From Granulicella sp. S190 (GTDB lineage Bacteria; Acidobacteriota; Terriglobia; Terriglobales; Acidobacteriaceae): 64,000 bases of DNA. The notes beneath the pieces were generated by a model. That model did no database searches. It was not told the origin of the DNA and was given only the letters and a program-made list of their open reading frames with translations. The position numbers and the translations under genes are program-made. The stretch lies in NCBI RefSeq assembly GCF_009766095.1, contig NZ_LMUD01000002.1, positions 241,626 through 305,625 on the forward strand, written 5' to 3'. Shown here piece after piece: positions 37,174 to 46,396 of the stretch. How positions within the stretch are numbered: the stretch's first letter is position 1; each line of letters starts with the position of its first letter.

Positions 37174-38367
37174 ATGAAACAGCATCGCAACTTGTCTAAG
37201 CCGGGTTTGGTTCGCATTGGCCATTCGTTGTCTTGTGTTTTTATTTTGATACTGTGCTTCCCAATGAGCCTCCGTGCAGCGGAACCCTCCGCCGCGAAGA
37301 AACAGATCATCGCGTATATCTTTCCGAAAGATAGGATCTTAGCGCCAGGAGAGGTTTCAGCAGGCAAACTGACGCGAATCAATTACGCCTTTGCCGATCT
37401 GCAAAAGGGCCAGATCATCGAAGGCTTTCCACATGACGCTGAAAACTTCGCAGTCCTCAACACATTGAAACGCGATAACCCTTCCCTGACTCTGTTGGTG
37501 TCGATTGGCGGATGGACGTGGTCGGGCAATTTTTCGGAGATGGCCCTCACGAAACAGGGCAGGAAAGTCTTTATAGAAAGTACAGTCAAGTTCATCGAAA
37601 AATACCAGTTAGATGGCCTCGACATCGACTGGGAGTACCCCGGAATGCCTGGAGATAATCACCCGTTCCGCCCGGAAGATAAGCATAACTACACACTTCT
37701 TCTCAAGGAGCTGAGGGCCCGATTCGATCATGAAGAGAAGCGTCTACACCGTCACCTCGTGACCTCCATTGCGACTGGTGCCTCGAATGATTTCCTCGAT
37801 CACACGGAGATGGCTAAAGTTCAGAGATACGTGGACACAGTCAACCTGATGTCCTATGACTACTACGTGCCAAGCTGGGACAAGACGACCGGACATCATG
37901 CCCCCCTCTTCACCAACCCCGTGGACCCAAAGAAAATCTCTGCGGATCGCACCGTTCACGAGTATGAAAGCGCCGGTGTACCCGCCGAAAAGCTGGTGCT
38001 AGGCTTGCCATTCTACGGAAAAAGCTGGGGGCACGTTCCAGATCAAAATCACGGGCTGTTTCAACCCGGGAGAGAAGTACCTGGATCCTATCTTCCATAT
38101 AGCTCCCTAATTAATTTGGAGAATAACGGCTTCATACGGTATTGGGATACACAGTCCTCCGCACCCTATCTTTATAACCAAGCCACGCAAACCTTCATCT
38201 CTTACGACGATCCCGAATCTCTGACAAAGAAATGCGAATACGTGCTTGACCACAAACTAGCTGGCGTCATGTTCTGGGAGTACACCGGCGACTCCGGTAG
38301 CATGCTTCTTGATTCGATCAATAGCGGTCTGGGAGATACTCGTGCGGTGAAAACGGTGTCCCGATGA
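37174..38367 (+). CDS. GH18 chitinase, secreted
   Basis: 397 residues from ATG 37174 (TAGGAAACGC ahead); an earlier ATG at 37105 is unlikely. The signal peptide is near residues 13-36. The catalytic motif DGLDIDWEYP gives Asp147, Asp150, Asp152 and Glu154, the standard DxxDxDxE. SIGGWTWSGNF and LMSYDYYVPSWD are other GH18 family segments, and GVMFWEYTGDSG ends the barrel. It hydrolyses chitin or chitooligosaccharides by substrate-assisted catalysis. Its stop overlaps the start of the next gene by ATGA. Confidence 0.92.
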   Translation: MKQHRNLSKPGLVRIGHSLSCVFILILCFPMSLRAAEPSAAKKQIIAYIFPKDRILAPGEVSAGKLTRINYAFADLQKGQIIEGFPHDAENFAVLNTLKRDNPSLTLLVSIGGWTWSGNFSEMALTKQGRKVFIESTVKFIEKYQLDGLDIDWEYPGMPGDNHPFRPEDKHNYTLLLKELRARFDHEEKRLHRHLVTSIATGASNDFLDHTEMAKVQRYVDTVNLMSYDYYVPSWDKTTGHHAPLFTNPVDPKKISADRTVHEYESAGVPAEKLVLGLPFYGKSWGHVPDQNHGLFQPGREVPGSYLPYSSLINLENNGFIRYWDTQSSAPYLYNQATQTFISYDDPESLTKKCEYVLDHKLAGVMFWEYTGDSGSMLLDSINSGLGDTRAVKTVSR

Positions 38368-39605
38368 GTTTGGCAGTGGAAGTACCTTCGACGAGCATGG
38401 CCAGTTCAGTTCGCGTCGACCGCGTCGTATCCATCGATATCTTTCGCGGACTCACGATGACTCTCATGATCTTTGTCAACGAACTGGCTGAAGTAAAGGG
38501 TCTCCCTTGGTGGAACTACCACGCGCTCGCAAAGGTCGATGCTATGACCTACGTCGATATGGTCTTCCCTGCTTTCTTATTCATCCTTGGAATGACAATT
38601 CCAATTGCGCTGGAACATCGCCTTCGTAAAAATCCGTCCGTGCCAGCTCTTTGGCTTCACGTGATCCTGCGTACCATCGCGTTAGTCGTCATCGGACTTA
38701 TCCTCGCAAACGCAGAGTTCGGAAGTCGTTCTCTGATGGGAATAGGTCCAATGGTATGGACCATCCTTGCACTCGCGGGCGCGGTACTTTATTGGAACGT
38801 ATACGGACGTTCCGCCCGTTACCAAACCCTGTTTCGACTTCTACGATTTTCCGGGATCGCACTGATGGTAGCAATGTTCGCAATCTTCCGCAGAACAACT
38901 CCCGATGGACATGCCGCATGGATTAGTACATCCTACCCGGAAATTCTTGGACTTCTAGGCTGGACTTATCTCGCGACCGTCTTCCTGTACCTCGCAACGC
39001 GGCGGTGGCGCTGGGCACCGCTCGTGTGGTTCATCGCCATGACGGCTCTGTGTGCTGGGTCAACCGGGAACTGGATTACATTTCCCCACGGTCTTCCGCT
39101 ATACCTCTGGCCCTTCGGCAACGGCGCCATGGCTTCCATTGCTCTGGCTGGCGTTGTCATCTCGGGCATCTTCGTTGACACCCGCGGGGGGAAACAGGCT
39201 ACCCTTCAACACAAATCTGCAATGGCGATCTCGTTCGGAGTCTTAACGCTCCTGCTTGGATGGCTGCTTACTCCACTAGGAATCTCAAAGATCCGCGCTA
39301 CCCCAACCTGGTGTCTCTACAGCATCGGTTGCAGCGTACTGTTATTTACGCTGCTCTTTTGGGTCTGCGACGTCAGGCGAGCGGTTCGCTGGGCTGCATT
39401 CTCACGACCAGCCGGCGAGAATACGCTGCTTACCTATCTTCTCCCCGATTTCTATTTCTTCATCGCGTCGGCGTGTGGCTTCACCTACTTTTCAAAACAC
39501 GCCAACATAGGCCTGCCCGGAGTACTCCGATGCATGATCTTCACAGCTCTGATACTTGCTCTCTCTGCACTCCTGACGAGATTGAAGTTGCGGCTCCAGA
39601 TCTAG
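38364..39605 (+). CDS. NagX-like membrane protein (DUF5009, HGSNAT/acyltransferase-3-related)
   Basis: 413 residues with about 10 hydrophobic segments. The N-terminal phrase RVVSIDIFRGLTMTLMIFVNEL, with the SxDxxRGL signature, and VFPAFLFILGMTIPIALEHRL are the hallmarks of the family that contains human heparan-glucosaminide N-acetyltransferase and bacterial NagX. Bacterial relatives are found in N-acetylglucosamine use loci. The role may be handling GlcNAc or acetyl transfer at the inner membrane. The start overlaps the chitinase stop by 4 bases, which supports the chitin/GlcNAc link. Confidence 0.8.
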   Translation: MSLAVEVPSTSMASSVRVDRVVSIDIFRGLTMTLMIFVNELAEVKGLPWWNYHALAKVDAMTYVDMVFPAFLFILGMTIPIALEHRLRKNPSVPALWLHVILRTIALVVIGLILANAEFGSRSLMGIGPMVWTILALAGAVLYWNVYGRSARYQTLFRLLRFSGIALMVAMFAIFRRTTPDGHAAWISTSYPEILGLLGWTYLATVFLYLATRRWRWAPLVWFIAMTALCAGSTGNWITFPHGLPLYLWPFGNGAMASIALAGVVISGIFVDTRGGKQATLQHKSAMAISFGVLTLLLGWLLTPLGISKIRATPTWCLYSIGCSVLLFTLLFWVCDVRRAVRWAAFSRPAGENTLLTYLLPDFYFFIASACGFTYFSKHANIGLPGVLRCMIFTALILALSALLTRLKLRLQI

Positions 39606-39687
39606 AGGGCATGCGGTCGCTCATCTAGCACGTTGCATCAACCCCTATCCCTCCCATACACTATCTTAGGTACGAAAGAATCACGAC

Positions 39688-39764
<77 letters not shown>

Positions 39765-39796
39765 ATTACACTTCCAAGATTGTCCAGTTAAGACCG

Positions 39797-39824
39797 AGAA
39801 ACCCCAGCAAACGCCGGGGTTTCT
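39797..39824 (+). terminator. terminator after tRNA-Val
   Basis: AGAAACCCC-A-GC pairs with GC-C-GGGGTTTCT around an AAAC loop (one mismatch), followed by TATTTAATT. It stands 32 bases after the tRNA. Confidence 0.75.
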
Positions 39825-40087
39825 TATTTAATTGCTGGGTGGCGTCCAGTGACACAAAAGTAGAAATCACGCACTGATGATGAATTCCCCCGAATACGCC
39901 CAGTTTTGATGGCATTCGGCAGAGCGCTCCAGAGGCCACTCCAGTCGGCTATGCGAATCATCGAGGAGGTTTTGGCCTCAGGCAATCCTCCCGGAGAGTC
40001 GTACCTACAAGATCAGGATTCGTCTTCACTTAAAATTGGCTATTGCCCTTTATTACATCTAATTTGGCTACCCACAGTCTTTTTTGC
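39825..40087 (+). other. intergenic region with possible coding remnant
   Basis: 263 bases before the copper operator. An open frame that runs into the HMA gene (from 39906) encodes MAFGRALQRPLQSAMRIIEEV and further helical-looking text. It may be a remnant of a lost gene, but I do not recognise it and its codons are not clearly protein-like. The last 60 bases become AT-rich and should hold the copper promoter. Confidence 0.3.
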
Positions 40088-40104
40088 ATACCCCAGGGGG
40101 GTAT
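40088..40104 (+). promoter_or_regulatory. CsoR-type copper operator
   Basis: ATACCCCAGGGGGGTAT is a near-perfect inverted repeat of the ATACCC/GGGTAT type bound by CsoR repressors before copZA operons. It sits 30 bases before the HMA start and overlaps the position where a -10 element would be (TTGGCT at 40063-40068 as a possible -35). The CsoR gene is the last in the same run. Confidence 0.8.
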
Positions 40105-40133
40105 TTGCATCTATTTATGAGAGGGAAGGTTAT

Positions 40134-40346
40134 ATGCAGGAAGTGCTTGTATTGTCGATTGAAGGAATGCATTGCGGAGCCTGCGTTCGCAGGGTCACTG
40201 CTGCTCTCGGTAAGACCGAAGGTATAGAGGTGAATTCGGTTGAGGTTGGATCCGCCAGGGTCACGTTTCATCCCGAAGATATAACCGCAGATAAGATCGC
40301 CGATGTGGTCAATCAGATCGGATTTGCTGCGCGTGCTGAACGGTGA
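40134..40346 (+). CDS. copZ: small copper chaperone, HMA domain
   Basis: 70 residues, a single heavy-metal-associated domain. Metal motif GMHCGAC gives Cys14 and Cys17. EGIEVNSVEVGSARVTFHPE and IADVVNQIGFAA are the remaining strand and helix. It carries Cu(I) in the cytosol to the ATPase. ATG 40134 has GAGGGAAGG about 4 bases ahead. The frame is open to 39906, but the operator and ribosome site make the longer version unlikely. First gene of the copper operon. Confidence 0.85.
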   Translation: MQEVLVLSIEGMHCGACVRRVTAALGKTEGIEVNSVEVGSARVTFHPEDITADKIADVVNQIGFAARAER

Positions 40347-40361
40347 CTTCGATGGGAAGCT

Positions 40362-42812
40362 ATGCTCAGTAGCCTAAAAAATAGAGGTAGAGTCGAAACC
40401 GAAGTTGTCTCTCAAGTCCCCGAGGAGAAGGTAACTATTCCCGTCACAGGAATGACCTGCGCAGCCTGCCAGTCTTTTCTGCAGAAAGAACTAACTAAAC
40501 AACCTGGGGTGCGGGACGCGACAGTCAACCTGATGCTGCATAATGCAACGGTTCACTTCGATCCAGAGACTACCTCTTCTTCTGTGTTGGTCGAAGCCAT
40601 TCGTGCCACCGGTTATGGTGCGGAGGCCCCCATGCTGCACCGGTCGGCCTTGGAAGAGCAGGAGGAGCAGGACGAACAGCAGCTGCAAGAGTACCGGCAG
40701 CTGCGGCTGAAGGCCGTGGTGAGCCTGCTCGCCGGAGCCCTTGCGATGATTCTGTCCATGCCACTGATGTCGTTGAACCGCGAACGAGGAATGGAGCGGG
40801 TAAAAGATCCGCTGCTGAACTGGAGCATGCGGGTAATCGATCCGTTGTTGCATAGCACACTGCCCTGGATCTACGAGTTCCATGCTGAGACAGTTCGCTG
40901 GTTTCTCTTTGCGCTTGCAACATTCATTATGGGATGGGCGGGACGCAGGTTTTACACCAAAGCGTGGTCCGCTCTTCTGCATAAGACGGCGGACATGAAC
41001 AGCCTGGTGGCACTTGGCACCGGCGCGGCGTATCTTTACTCAGCAGCCGGCACAATCGCCCCTGGTTTCTTTATTTCCCGCGGCGTCGCTCCTGACGTCT
41101 ACTTCGAAGCTGTCACGCTGATCATCGGATTAGTGCTGGTGGGCAATATGCTGGAGAGCAGAGCAAAGGGACAGACATCAAGCGCACTGCGAAAGCTTAC
41201 CCAGTTGCAACCCAAGTCCGCGACCATACTGCGGGATGGCATTGAATACTCAGTTTCACTTGCGTCGATTCAGAGCGGAGACATCGTGTTGGTTCGCCCA
41301 GGCGAGAGGGTACCTACCGATGGTGAGGTCCTCTCAGGAAAAAGCAGCGTTGACGAGTCGATGCTCACCGGCGAGTCCTTGCCGATCGAGAAGATAGCGC
41401 GGGATAGGGTAACGGGAGGATCGTTGAATCAACGTGGCTCCCTGCAATATAGAGCGACCAGCTTGGGGTCAGATAGCACCCTGGCACAGATTGTGCGGCT
41501 CCTGCGACAAGCTCAGGGCTCGCGCGCTCCGATTCAACGCATTGCAGATCGCATCAGCGCAGTGTTTGTACCCACGGTGCTGGGGATTGCGATCGTTACC
41601 TCTTTCGCGTGGCGGATCTTCGCTCCTCATTTGGGCATCGTCCAGGCACTCGCCGCTGCGGTAACTGTGTTGGTCATCGCTTGTCCCTGCGCTATGGGTT
41701 TGGCTATTCCGACGGCCGTGATGGTAGCGACTGGGCGGGGTGCCAACTATGGAATCCTAATCAAAGGGGGGGAAGCTCTTCAGCGATTAGAGAAGATCAA
41801 CACCATTGTCCTCGATAAGACGGGAACCATCACAACGGGCAGACTTGAGGTTACAGATCTTTTGCTTCCCCTTGAAGACAACGACACACCAACACAGAAC
41901 GTCACGCTCGCCGAGGAAAATGTTTTGCGCCTTGCTGCTGCCCTGGAACGGGCAAGTGAACACTCTCTGGGTGAAGCAATTGTTCGATACGCTGAAGCGC
42001 GAGGCTTGCTTTTGCCCCAGGCAGAAGAGTTCGAATCCTTTCCTGGCCTCGGCGTAGCAGGAGTCGTCAATGGCGATAGCGTACTGATCGGTAATTCCGA
42101 GCTGATGAAGAATCACAGCGTGAACATAGGACCGTTGATATTTACGGCAGAGCGACTATCGGAGGAGGCAAAGACTCCTTTGTGGATTGCAGTCGGCGGC
42201 AGGTTGGCGGCAATCCTGGCCGTTGCAGACAAGATCAAACCGAGCTCTACCGAAGCTATTCACCGCATGCGCGTTGATGGGTTCCGCGTGGTGATGCTTT
42301 CGGGCGACAACGAACGTACTGCACATGCGATTGCACGTCAAGTCGGCATCGACGAGGTGATTGCTGGCGTGTTACCTGTTGGCAAAGTGGAAGCGATCAG
42401 ACGCCTTCAGGCAGAGAATGGCGTAGTTGCCATGGTCGGTGATGGAGTCAACGATGCTCCCGCACTCGCGCAGGCAGATGTCGGCCTCACGATGGCCAGC
42501 GGAGCAGATATTGCGATGGAGGCTGGGGACGTCACGCTGATGCGAAGCGACCTGAGCGGAGTCATAGCGGCTGTAGCGCTTTCGCGAGGCGCGATGAGAG
42601 TGATGCGGCAGAATTTGTTCTGGGCCTTCATCTACAACCTGATCGGAGTTCCAATTGCTGCCGGGGTCCTTTATCCAACGTTTGGGCTACTGTTGAGCCC
42701 CGTCGTCGCCAGCGCAGCCATGGCACTCAGTTCTTTCAGTGTGGTTACAAACAGCTTGCGATTGCGTCGGCTTAAGCTCGATTGGGGAAGATATGGTGTC
42801 GAAGAAAACTAA
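40362..42812 (+). CDS. copA: copper-translocating P-type ATPase
   Basis: 816 residues. One N-terminal HMA domain with GMTCAAC (Cys33, Cys36); eight membrane helices of the P1B layout; TGES phosphatase loop ([12 protein letters not shown]); CPC transport motif in [11 protein letters not shown] (Cys441, Cys443); phosphorylation Asp485 in DKTGT; and [10 protein letters not shown]. It pumps Cu(I) out of the cytosol. One oddity: the adenine-binding motif usually written SEHPL reads SEHSL (His534-Ser535). It starts 15 bases after copZ, and the csoR start lies inside its 3' end. Confidence 0.95.
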   Translation: MLSSLKNRGRVETEVVSQVPEEKVTIPVTGMTCAACQSFLQKELTKQPGVRDATVNLMLHNATVHFDPETTSSSVLVEAIRATGYGAEAPMLHRSALEEQEEQDEQQLQEYRQLRLKAVVSLLAGALAMILSMPLMSLNRERGMERVKDPLLNWSMRVIDPLLHSTLPWIYEFHAETVRWFLFALATFIMGWAGRRFYTKAWSALLHKTADMNSLVALGTGAAYLYSAAGTIAPGFFISRGVAPDVYFEAVTLIIGLVLVGNMLESRAKGQTSSALRKLTQLQPKSATILRDGIEYSVSLASIQSGDIVLVRPGERVPTDGEVLSGKSSVDESMLTGESLPIEKIARDRVTGGSLNQRGSLQYRATSLGSDSTLAQIVRLLRQAQGSRAPIQRIADRISAVFVPTVLGIAIVTSFAWRIFAPHLGIVQALAAAVTVLVIACPCAMGLAIPTAVMVATGRGANYGILIKGGEALQRLEKINTIVLDKTGTITTGRLEVTDLLLPLEDNDTPTQNVTLAEENVLRLAAALERASEHSLGEAIVRYAEARGLLLPQAEEFESFPGLGVAGVVNGDSVLIGNSELMKNHSVNIGPLIFTAERLSEEAKTPLWIAVGGRLAAILAVADKIKPSSTEAIHRMRVDGFRVVMLSGDNERTAHAIARQVGIDEVIAGVLPVGKVEAIRRLQAENGVVAMVGDGVNDAPALAQADVGLTMASGADIAMEAGDVTLMRSDLSGVIAAVALSRGAMRVMRQNLFWAFIYNLIGVPIAAGVLYPTFGLLLSPVVASAAMALSSFSVVTNSLRLRRLKLDWGRYGVEEN

Positions 42813-43161
42813 TCCGAAACAGAGTGTGGCAATCATGGACTCCTGCGGTTGCGAGGCAGACAAATCTGTGCGCAAGGCGGTAGGAGTCGATCCCGAGATT
42901 AAGGCCTCCAACCTGCGGCGGTTGCGGCGGCTCGAGGGCCAGATCCGCGGCTTGCAACGCATGGTCGAGGACGATCGCTACTGTGCCGACATTCTGACCC
43001 AGGTTTCTTCCGTGCAAGAGGCGCTGCGCGCGGTGGCGCGAGCCCTGATGCGGAATCATCTCTCTCATTGCGCAACTCAGGCCATTCGCTCTGGATCCAA
43101 CCAGGAGAGAGAGGCTATGTACGATGAGTTACTGGAACTCATTTACAAAAATGCGCGCTGA
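42793..43161 (+). CDS. csoR: CsoR-family copper-sensing repressor
   Basis: 122 residues, all-helical. The Cu(I) ligands are Cys64 (DRYCADIL), His89 and Cys93 (NHLSHCATQ), the classic Cys-x24-His-x3-Cys. [17 protein letters not shown] is the first helix that binds DNA. The N-terminus adds a 20-residue tail with CGC (DSCGCEAD) that may bind metal too. ATG 42793 overlaps the end of copA by 20 bases. With the operator at 40088 it forms an autoregulated operon. Confidence 0.92.
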   Translation: MVSKKTNPKQSVAIMDSCGCEADKSVRKAVGVDPEIKASNLRRLRRLEGQIRGLQRMVEDDRYCADILTQVSSVQEALRAVARALMRNHLSHCATQAIRSGSNQEREAMYDELLELIYKNAR

Positions 43162-43356
43162 AAGAAGATCAGGCATCCACAACTTCAAACTGAAATCACA
43201 AACACAAAAGTGCTCCACGATCTGATAGACTTACATCTGTTGTTTGGTCACGCTTCGGTCTCTTACATGTCCTGACTAAACTCGAAGGCTGCAACTCAGG
43301 AATGGGCTTATAGCTGAGCTCAATCGATGTGAGATAATTGCAAGTCGAAGACACTT

Positions 43357-43432
<76 letters not shown>

Positions 43433-43434
<2 letters not shown>

Positions 43435-43459
43435 TCATTCTAAAGCACTTAGGATGATG
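43433..43459. terminator. hairpin after tRNA-Asp, between the tRNA and the integrase end
   Basis: CATCATTCTAA pairs with TTAGGATGATG (one G-T pair) around AGCAC. It begins at the CCA end of the tRNA and may end both the tRNA and the convergent integrase transcripts. No T run. Confidence 0.45.
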
Positions 43460-43512
43460 GGTGACCCCAAAAAGACAGAGGTCTAAGGTTTGATATGGGT
43501 GCGATAAGCATC

Positions 43513-44703
43513 CTACCCTACCTTTTGAGGGTGTGTTTCACCCCTCGTTTCACCCAGATTCGGAACCATCATCTTTAAAACCTTGCTCTGTGCGGCCCGC
43601 TTGTTGGAGGTCGTCGCTTGTGTGTACACCTCAAGCGTGATCCTGCTGTTGGCATGCCGTAAAAGCTCCTGGACCGTCTTCACATCTTCCCCATTCGCCT
43701 TCAACAACGTGCCGAAAGTATGGCGGAAAGTATGCCAGCCGATTCGTTTGTGAATGCCGATTGCTTTCGCAACCGGGCGGATATGGCGCTTCATCAGATT
43801 GTCCGGCCAGTACGGTTGCTTGCCCCGCATGGTCTCGCTGGCGAAGACATAATCGTCAATCAGTGGGTAGGCACTCTGGCGACGCCAGCGCAGCAAGTCC
43901 TCCGCCATATAGCTGTCGAGCGGAACCGGCTTAGCTGATGTCTCCGTTTTGCAGTCTCCCACCACCTGATGCCAGATGGAACGGGTCACACTGAGTTCAA
44001 GATTGTCGAAGTCCACATCCCGCCATCGCAAGGCCAGGAGTTCGCTGACGCGAAGCCCCGTCCCCGCGTCCAGCAAAACGAGCGTCCGTTCCCGAACGTC
44101 GAGTTTACTGAGCAGGAGTTGAATTTCGACGAGTTCCAGAACATCGGGTATGCGCTCGCGCTTCGCGCTTTGCCGAACGAGTTTGATCGGATTTCGATCT
44201 GCCCATTCGTATCGCATCGCGTGTGTGAAGAGTGCGCTCATGAGGTTCCGTATCTTGGCTCGTGTTCCCTTCGCCCGCCTAATGCCGTCCAGCCAGTCTT
44301 CAACAGCTACGGACTTGACCTGGTCGAGTGTGTGATCTCCCCAGCGAGGGAGAATCCAATTCTCCAGATTGCATTCATAGGCAGATCGCGTCGAGAACGC
44401 TTTTCTTCCGTTACGATCACCGGCCAGTTCCTTCAGCCTGTAATGTGCAACGAGCATCGCAATCGTACTCGGCCCGGTTCCTGCCGAGGGGGTTTCTTGG
44501 TTGGCGTCGATGCGCAACGCTTGAGCTGCTTTGAGGGCTGATGCTTCATTTGCGATGGTTGTGATCGTGCCGACGATTGCTTTACGGTACTTACTCTTGC
44601 CGTCGGTTCCGGTCTCATACCACCGAAAGATCCATACATCAGGTCCGCTCCGCCGCCGTTCGCGTTGCACGCTTCCTTGTTGATACCGTGTTCGCCTTGA
44701 CAT
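43513..44703 (-). CDS. int: tyrosine-type site-specific integrase
   Basis: 396 residues. N-terminal arm-binding region, core-binding domain (ENWILPRWGDHTLDQVKSV) and catalytic domain: Arg in GTGLRVSELLALRWRDVDFD, His-x-x-Arg in WHTFRHTFGTLLKANGEDVK, then LLRHANSRITLEVYTQ with the Tyr nucleophile. It recombines attP with a chromosomal site. Its 3' end faces tRNA-Asp 78 bases away, the usual arrangement for elements inserted at a tRNA 3' end. ATG 44703 has CAGGAG ahead. The frame appears intact. Confidence 0.92.
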   Translation of the reverse strand: MSRRTRYQQGSVQRERRRSGPDVWIFRWYETGTDGKSKYRKAIVGTITTIANEASALKAAQALRIDANQETPSAGTGPSTIAMLVAHYRLKELAGDRNGRKAFSTRSAYECNLENWILPRWGDHTLDQVKSVAVEDWLDGIRRAKGTRAKIRNLMSALFTHAMRYEWADRNPIKLVRQSAKRERIPDVLELVEIQLLLSKLDVRERTLVLLDAGTGLRVSELLALRWRDVDFDNLELSVTRSIWHQVVGDCKTETSAKPVPLDSYMAEDLLRWRRQSAYPLIDDYVFASETMRGKQPYWPDNLMKRHIRPVAKAIGIHKRIGWHTFRHTFGTLLKANGEDVKTVQELLRHANSRITLEVYTQATTSNKRAAQSKVLKMMVPNLGETRGETHPQKVG

Positions 44704-44719
44704 TGTTTCTCCTGTCTCA

Positions 44720-44758
44720 GGCGTAAACGGATGGCTACCTATAGGGTAGCCCTACGCC
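44720..44758. repeat. nested inverted repeat before the integrase start
   Basis: GGCTACC-TATAG-GGTAGCC (44733-44751) lies inside a second pair GGCGTA (44720-44725) and TACGCC (44753-44758). It is placed directly upstream of the integrase gene, between it and the excisionase-like gene, and may be an operator or an Xis/Int accessory site. Confidence 0.5.
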
Positions 44759-44788
44759 AGGCAGAGGTCGACATGTTTTGTTGATTTT

Positions 44789-45043
44789 TCAACTTGCCAA
44801 TTGTCGATCGATCCACTGTTCGATCTCGGACGCGCGAAACCGCCAGAGCTTCCCAATATGGACTCCGCGCACAATTCCTTTGCGTGCCAATTTCTGAAGT
44901 GTCTTCGGGTGGATCTTCATGATGGAAGCGGCTTCATCAGAGTCCAATAGCGGTTCTGGTAACGCGCGCGCGGGGGACGCCGGTTTTCTGCGATTCAGGT
45001 CCTCGTCATCAAACGAGTTGCGATCGGTAAGCTGTGGATGCAT
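44789..45043 (-). CDS. excisionase-like DNA-binding protein (helix-turn-helix 17)
   Basis: 84 residues. The C-terminal half carries the HTH of the excisionase/AlpA type: LLDSDEAASIMKIHPKTLQK, LARKGIVRGVHIGKLWRFR, ASEIEQWIDRQL. It is a small DNA-binding protein that would direct excision or control the integrase. It is 85 bases upstream of int on the same strand. ATG has AAGGACTCGCG ahead. Confidence 0.85.
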   Translation of the reverse strand: MHPQLTDRNSFDDEDLNRRKPASPARALPEPLLDSDEAASIMKIHPKTLQKLARKGIVRGVHIGKLWRFRASEIEQWIDRQLAS

Positions 45044-45188
45044 CGCGAGTCCTTGTGAAGCAGATTTCGACGATCATGTTCGCAAAGGAGGACAGTCGAT
45101 TGGTTCCTAGACTGCCTTTCGGTGCAGAAACAGTCCAATACTTCCTCTCTATAATGCCCAAGGTTCTATCTATCGCGATCCAAAAGAG

Positions 45189-45230
45189 GCACAGGTAACT
45201 AGGAACTTTTTGGTTCCTAGTTACCTGTGC
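45189..45230. repeat. perfect 18-bp inverted repeat in the xis-lysR intergenic region
   Basis: GCACAGGTAACTAGGAAC and its exact complement (45213-45230) flank a TTTTTG loop. The inner part, TTGGTTCCTAG (45210-45220), recurs at 45100-45110. It may be an operator or part of an origin/transfer site; a terminator is less likely because no T run follows the stem. Confidence 0.7.
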
Positions 45231-45345
45231 GTACCTTCTTGACGAATCTGATTCGATCTCAAAACATGTAAATAGAACGACCTTATCCACAGCTTTGCAC
45301 TTCGGGCCTGTGGGATCGACTCAAGCCAGCGGAGAACCTAAGGCC

Positions 45346-46293
45346 ATGTCTGATTCCCTCGAATTTCGACTCCTAAAATACATTGTCGCGGTCGCGGAAA
45401 CCTCAAACTTTACCCGTGCCGCTGAGCGTCTTTTCTTGGCCCAGCCATCGCTTAGCAAGCAGATTCGAGACTTAGAAGAAGAGATAGGGTTCGCGATCTT
45501 TGATCGTGGTCGAGATGGAGTGCGAGTCACACTCGCCGGCGAGATGATCGTGGCATACGCGAAGGAGACGTTGAGGGTCAGGGATGAACTTGTAGCGATG
45601 GCTCGGGCAGTTTATCTCGGCGATGTGCCCCCTCTGAGGCTGGGCTTTTCATCGTTCGTGAGCGGTCACATCTTGCAATCCTTTCGTGAAACCTATTGCG
45701 GCATCTTTCCCGGGTGCGAAATCAAGTTGACGGGAGGCGATCCTGCTCAGGTACTTCAACGAATCAACCAGCGTGCTTTGGACTGCGCGATTCTGCCAAT
45801 GCCAATAGAGAACGACATCTACAATGCCCAACAAATATCGCAGTCGCCTCTCGTGATTTGCTTACGTGGCGACGATCCTCTCGCGCAGCAATCACAACTC
45901 GACATTCATGAAATTGCGGATCGCATCAAGATCTTTCGTGATCCCGAACTTCAGCCGTCCGCACATTCACGGCTCGTCGAGATGTTCGCAGAGGTAGGGA
46001 TTGCCATGAATCTAGCATGTTCTGCGAATACACCGGCTGACATCCAGTGGATGGTGAAGTCGGGCTATGGGCTTGCGCTGATCGATCAAGTGGCGCCTCT
46101 TGATCCCGGGCTGACCAGTAGACCGATAGCGGGCGTGAATTGGACGGCCGACACCGCATTCGTCCACCACAATAGAGCCGACCATATTGCATTGCCCTTT
46201 ATCGAACGATCCCTTGCGCAGCGATGGCGGGATGGCAACAAGAAGAAGCGGCCTGAAATTATTCGACCTGAGCAGTTGAAGCTGTTGGCATAG
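45346..46293 (+). CDS. LysR-family transcriptional regulator
   Basis: 315 residues. N-terminal winged HTH: FRLLKYIVAVAETSNFTRAA, ERLFLAQPSLSKQIRDLEEE, IGFAIFDRGRDGVRVTLAGE; then a periplasmic-binding-type effector domain (LRLGFSSFVSGHILQSF, LDCAILPMPIEND, MVKSGYGLALIDQ). I chose ATG 45346 with AAGG ahead; the frame opens at 45295. LysR regulators often control divergent or nearby catabolic genes. No directly divergent catabolic gene exists here; the neighbour is the excisionase gene. It may control the seven-gene operon at 48152-55369, but this is not shown. Confidence 0.88.
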   Translation: MSDSLEFRLLKYIVAVAETSNFTRAAERLFLAQPSLSKQIRDLEEEIGFAIFDRGRDGVRVTLAGEMIVAYAKETLRVRDELVAMARAVYLGDVPPLRLGFSSFVSGHILQSFRETYCGIFPGCEIKLTGGDPAQVLQRINQRALDCAILPMPIENDIYNAQQISQSPLVICLRGDDPLAQQSQLDIHEIADRIKIFRDPELQPSAHSRLVEMFAEVGIAMNLACSANTPADIQWMVKSGYGLALIDQVAPLDPGLTSRPIAGVNWTADTAFVHHNRADHIALPFIERSLAQRWRDGNKKKRPEIIRPEQLKLLA

Positions 46294-46396
46294 ACAAAAG
46301 ATATGGCGATATAGACACGAAGTCTTGGACGGCAATTCGTTTGGCGGTTAGCTTCCGAATCATGACGGCGAACATTCGAGCCGTTCGGAGGATCAG

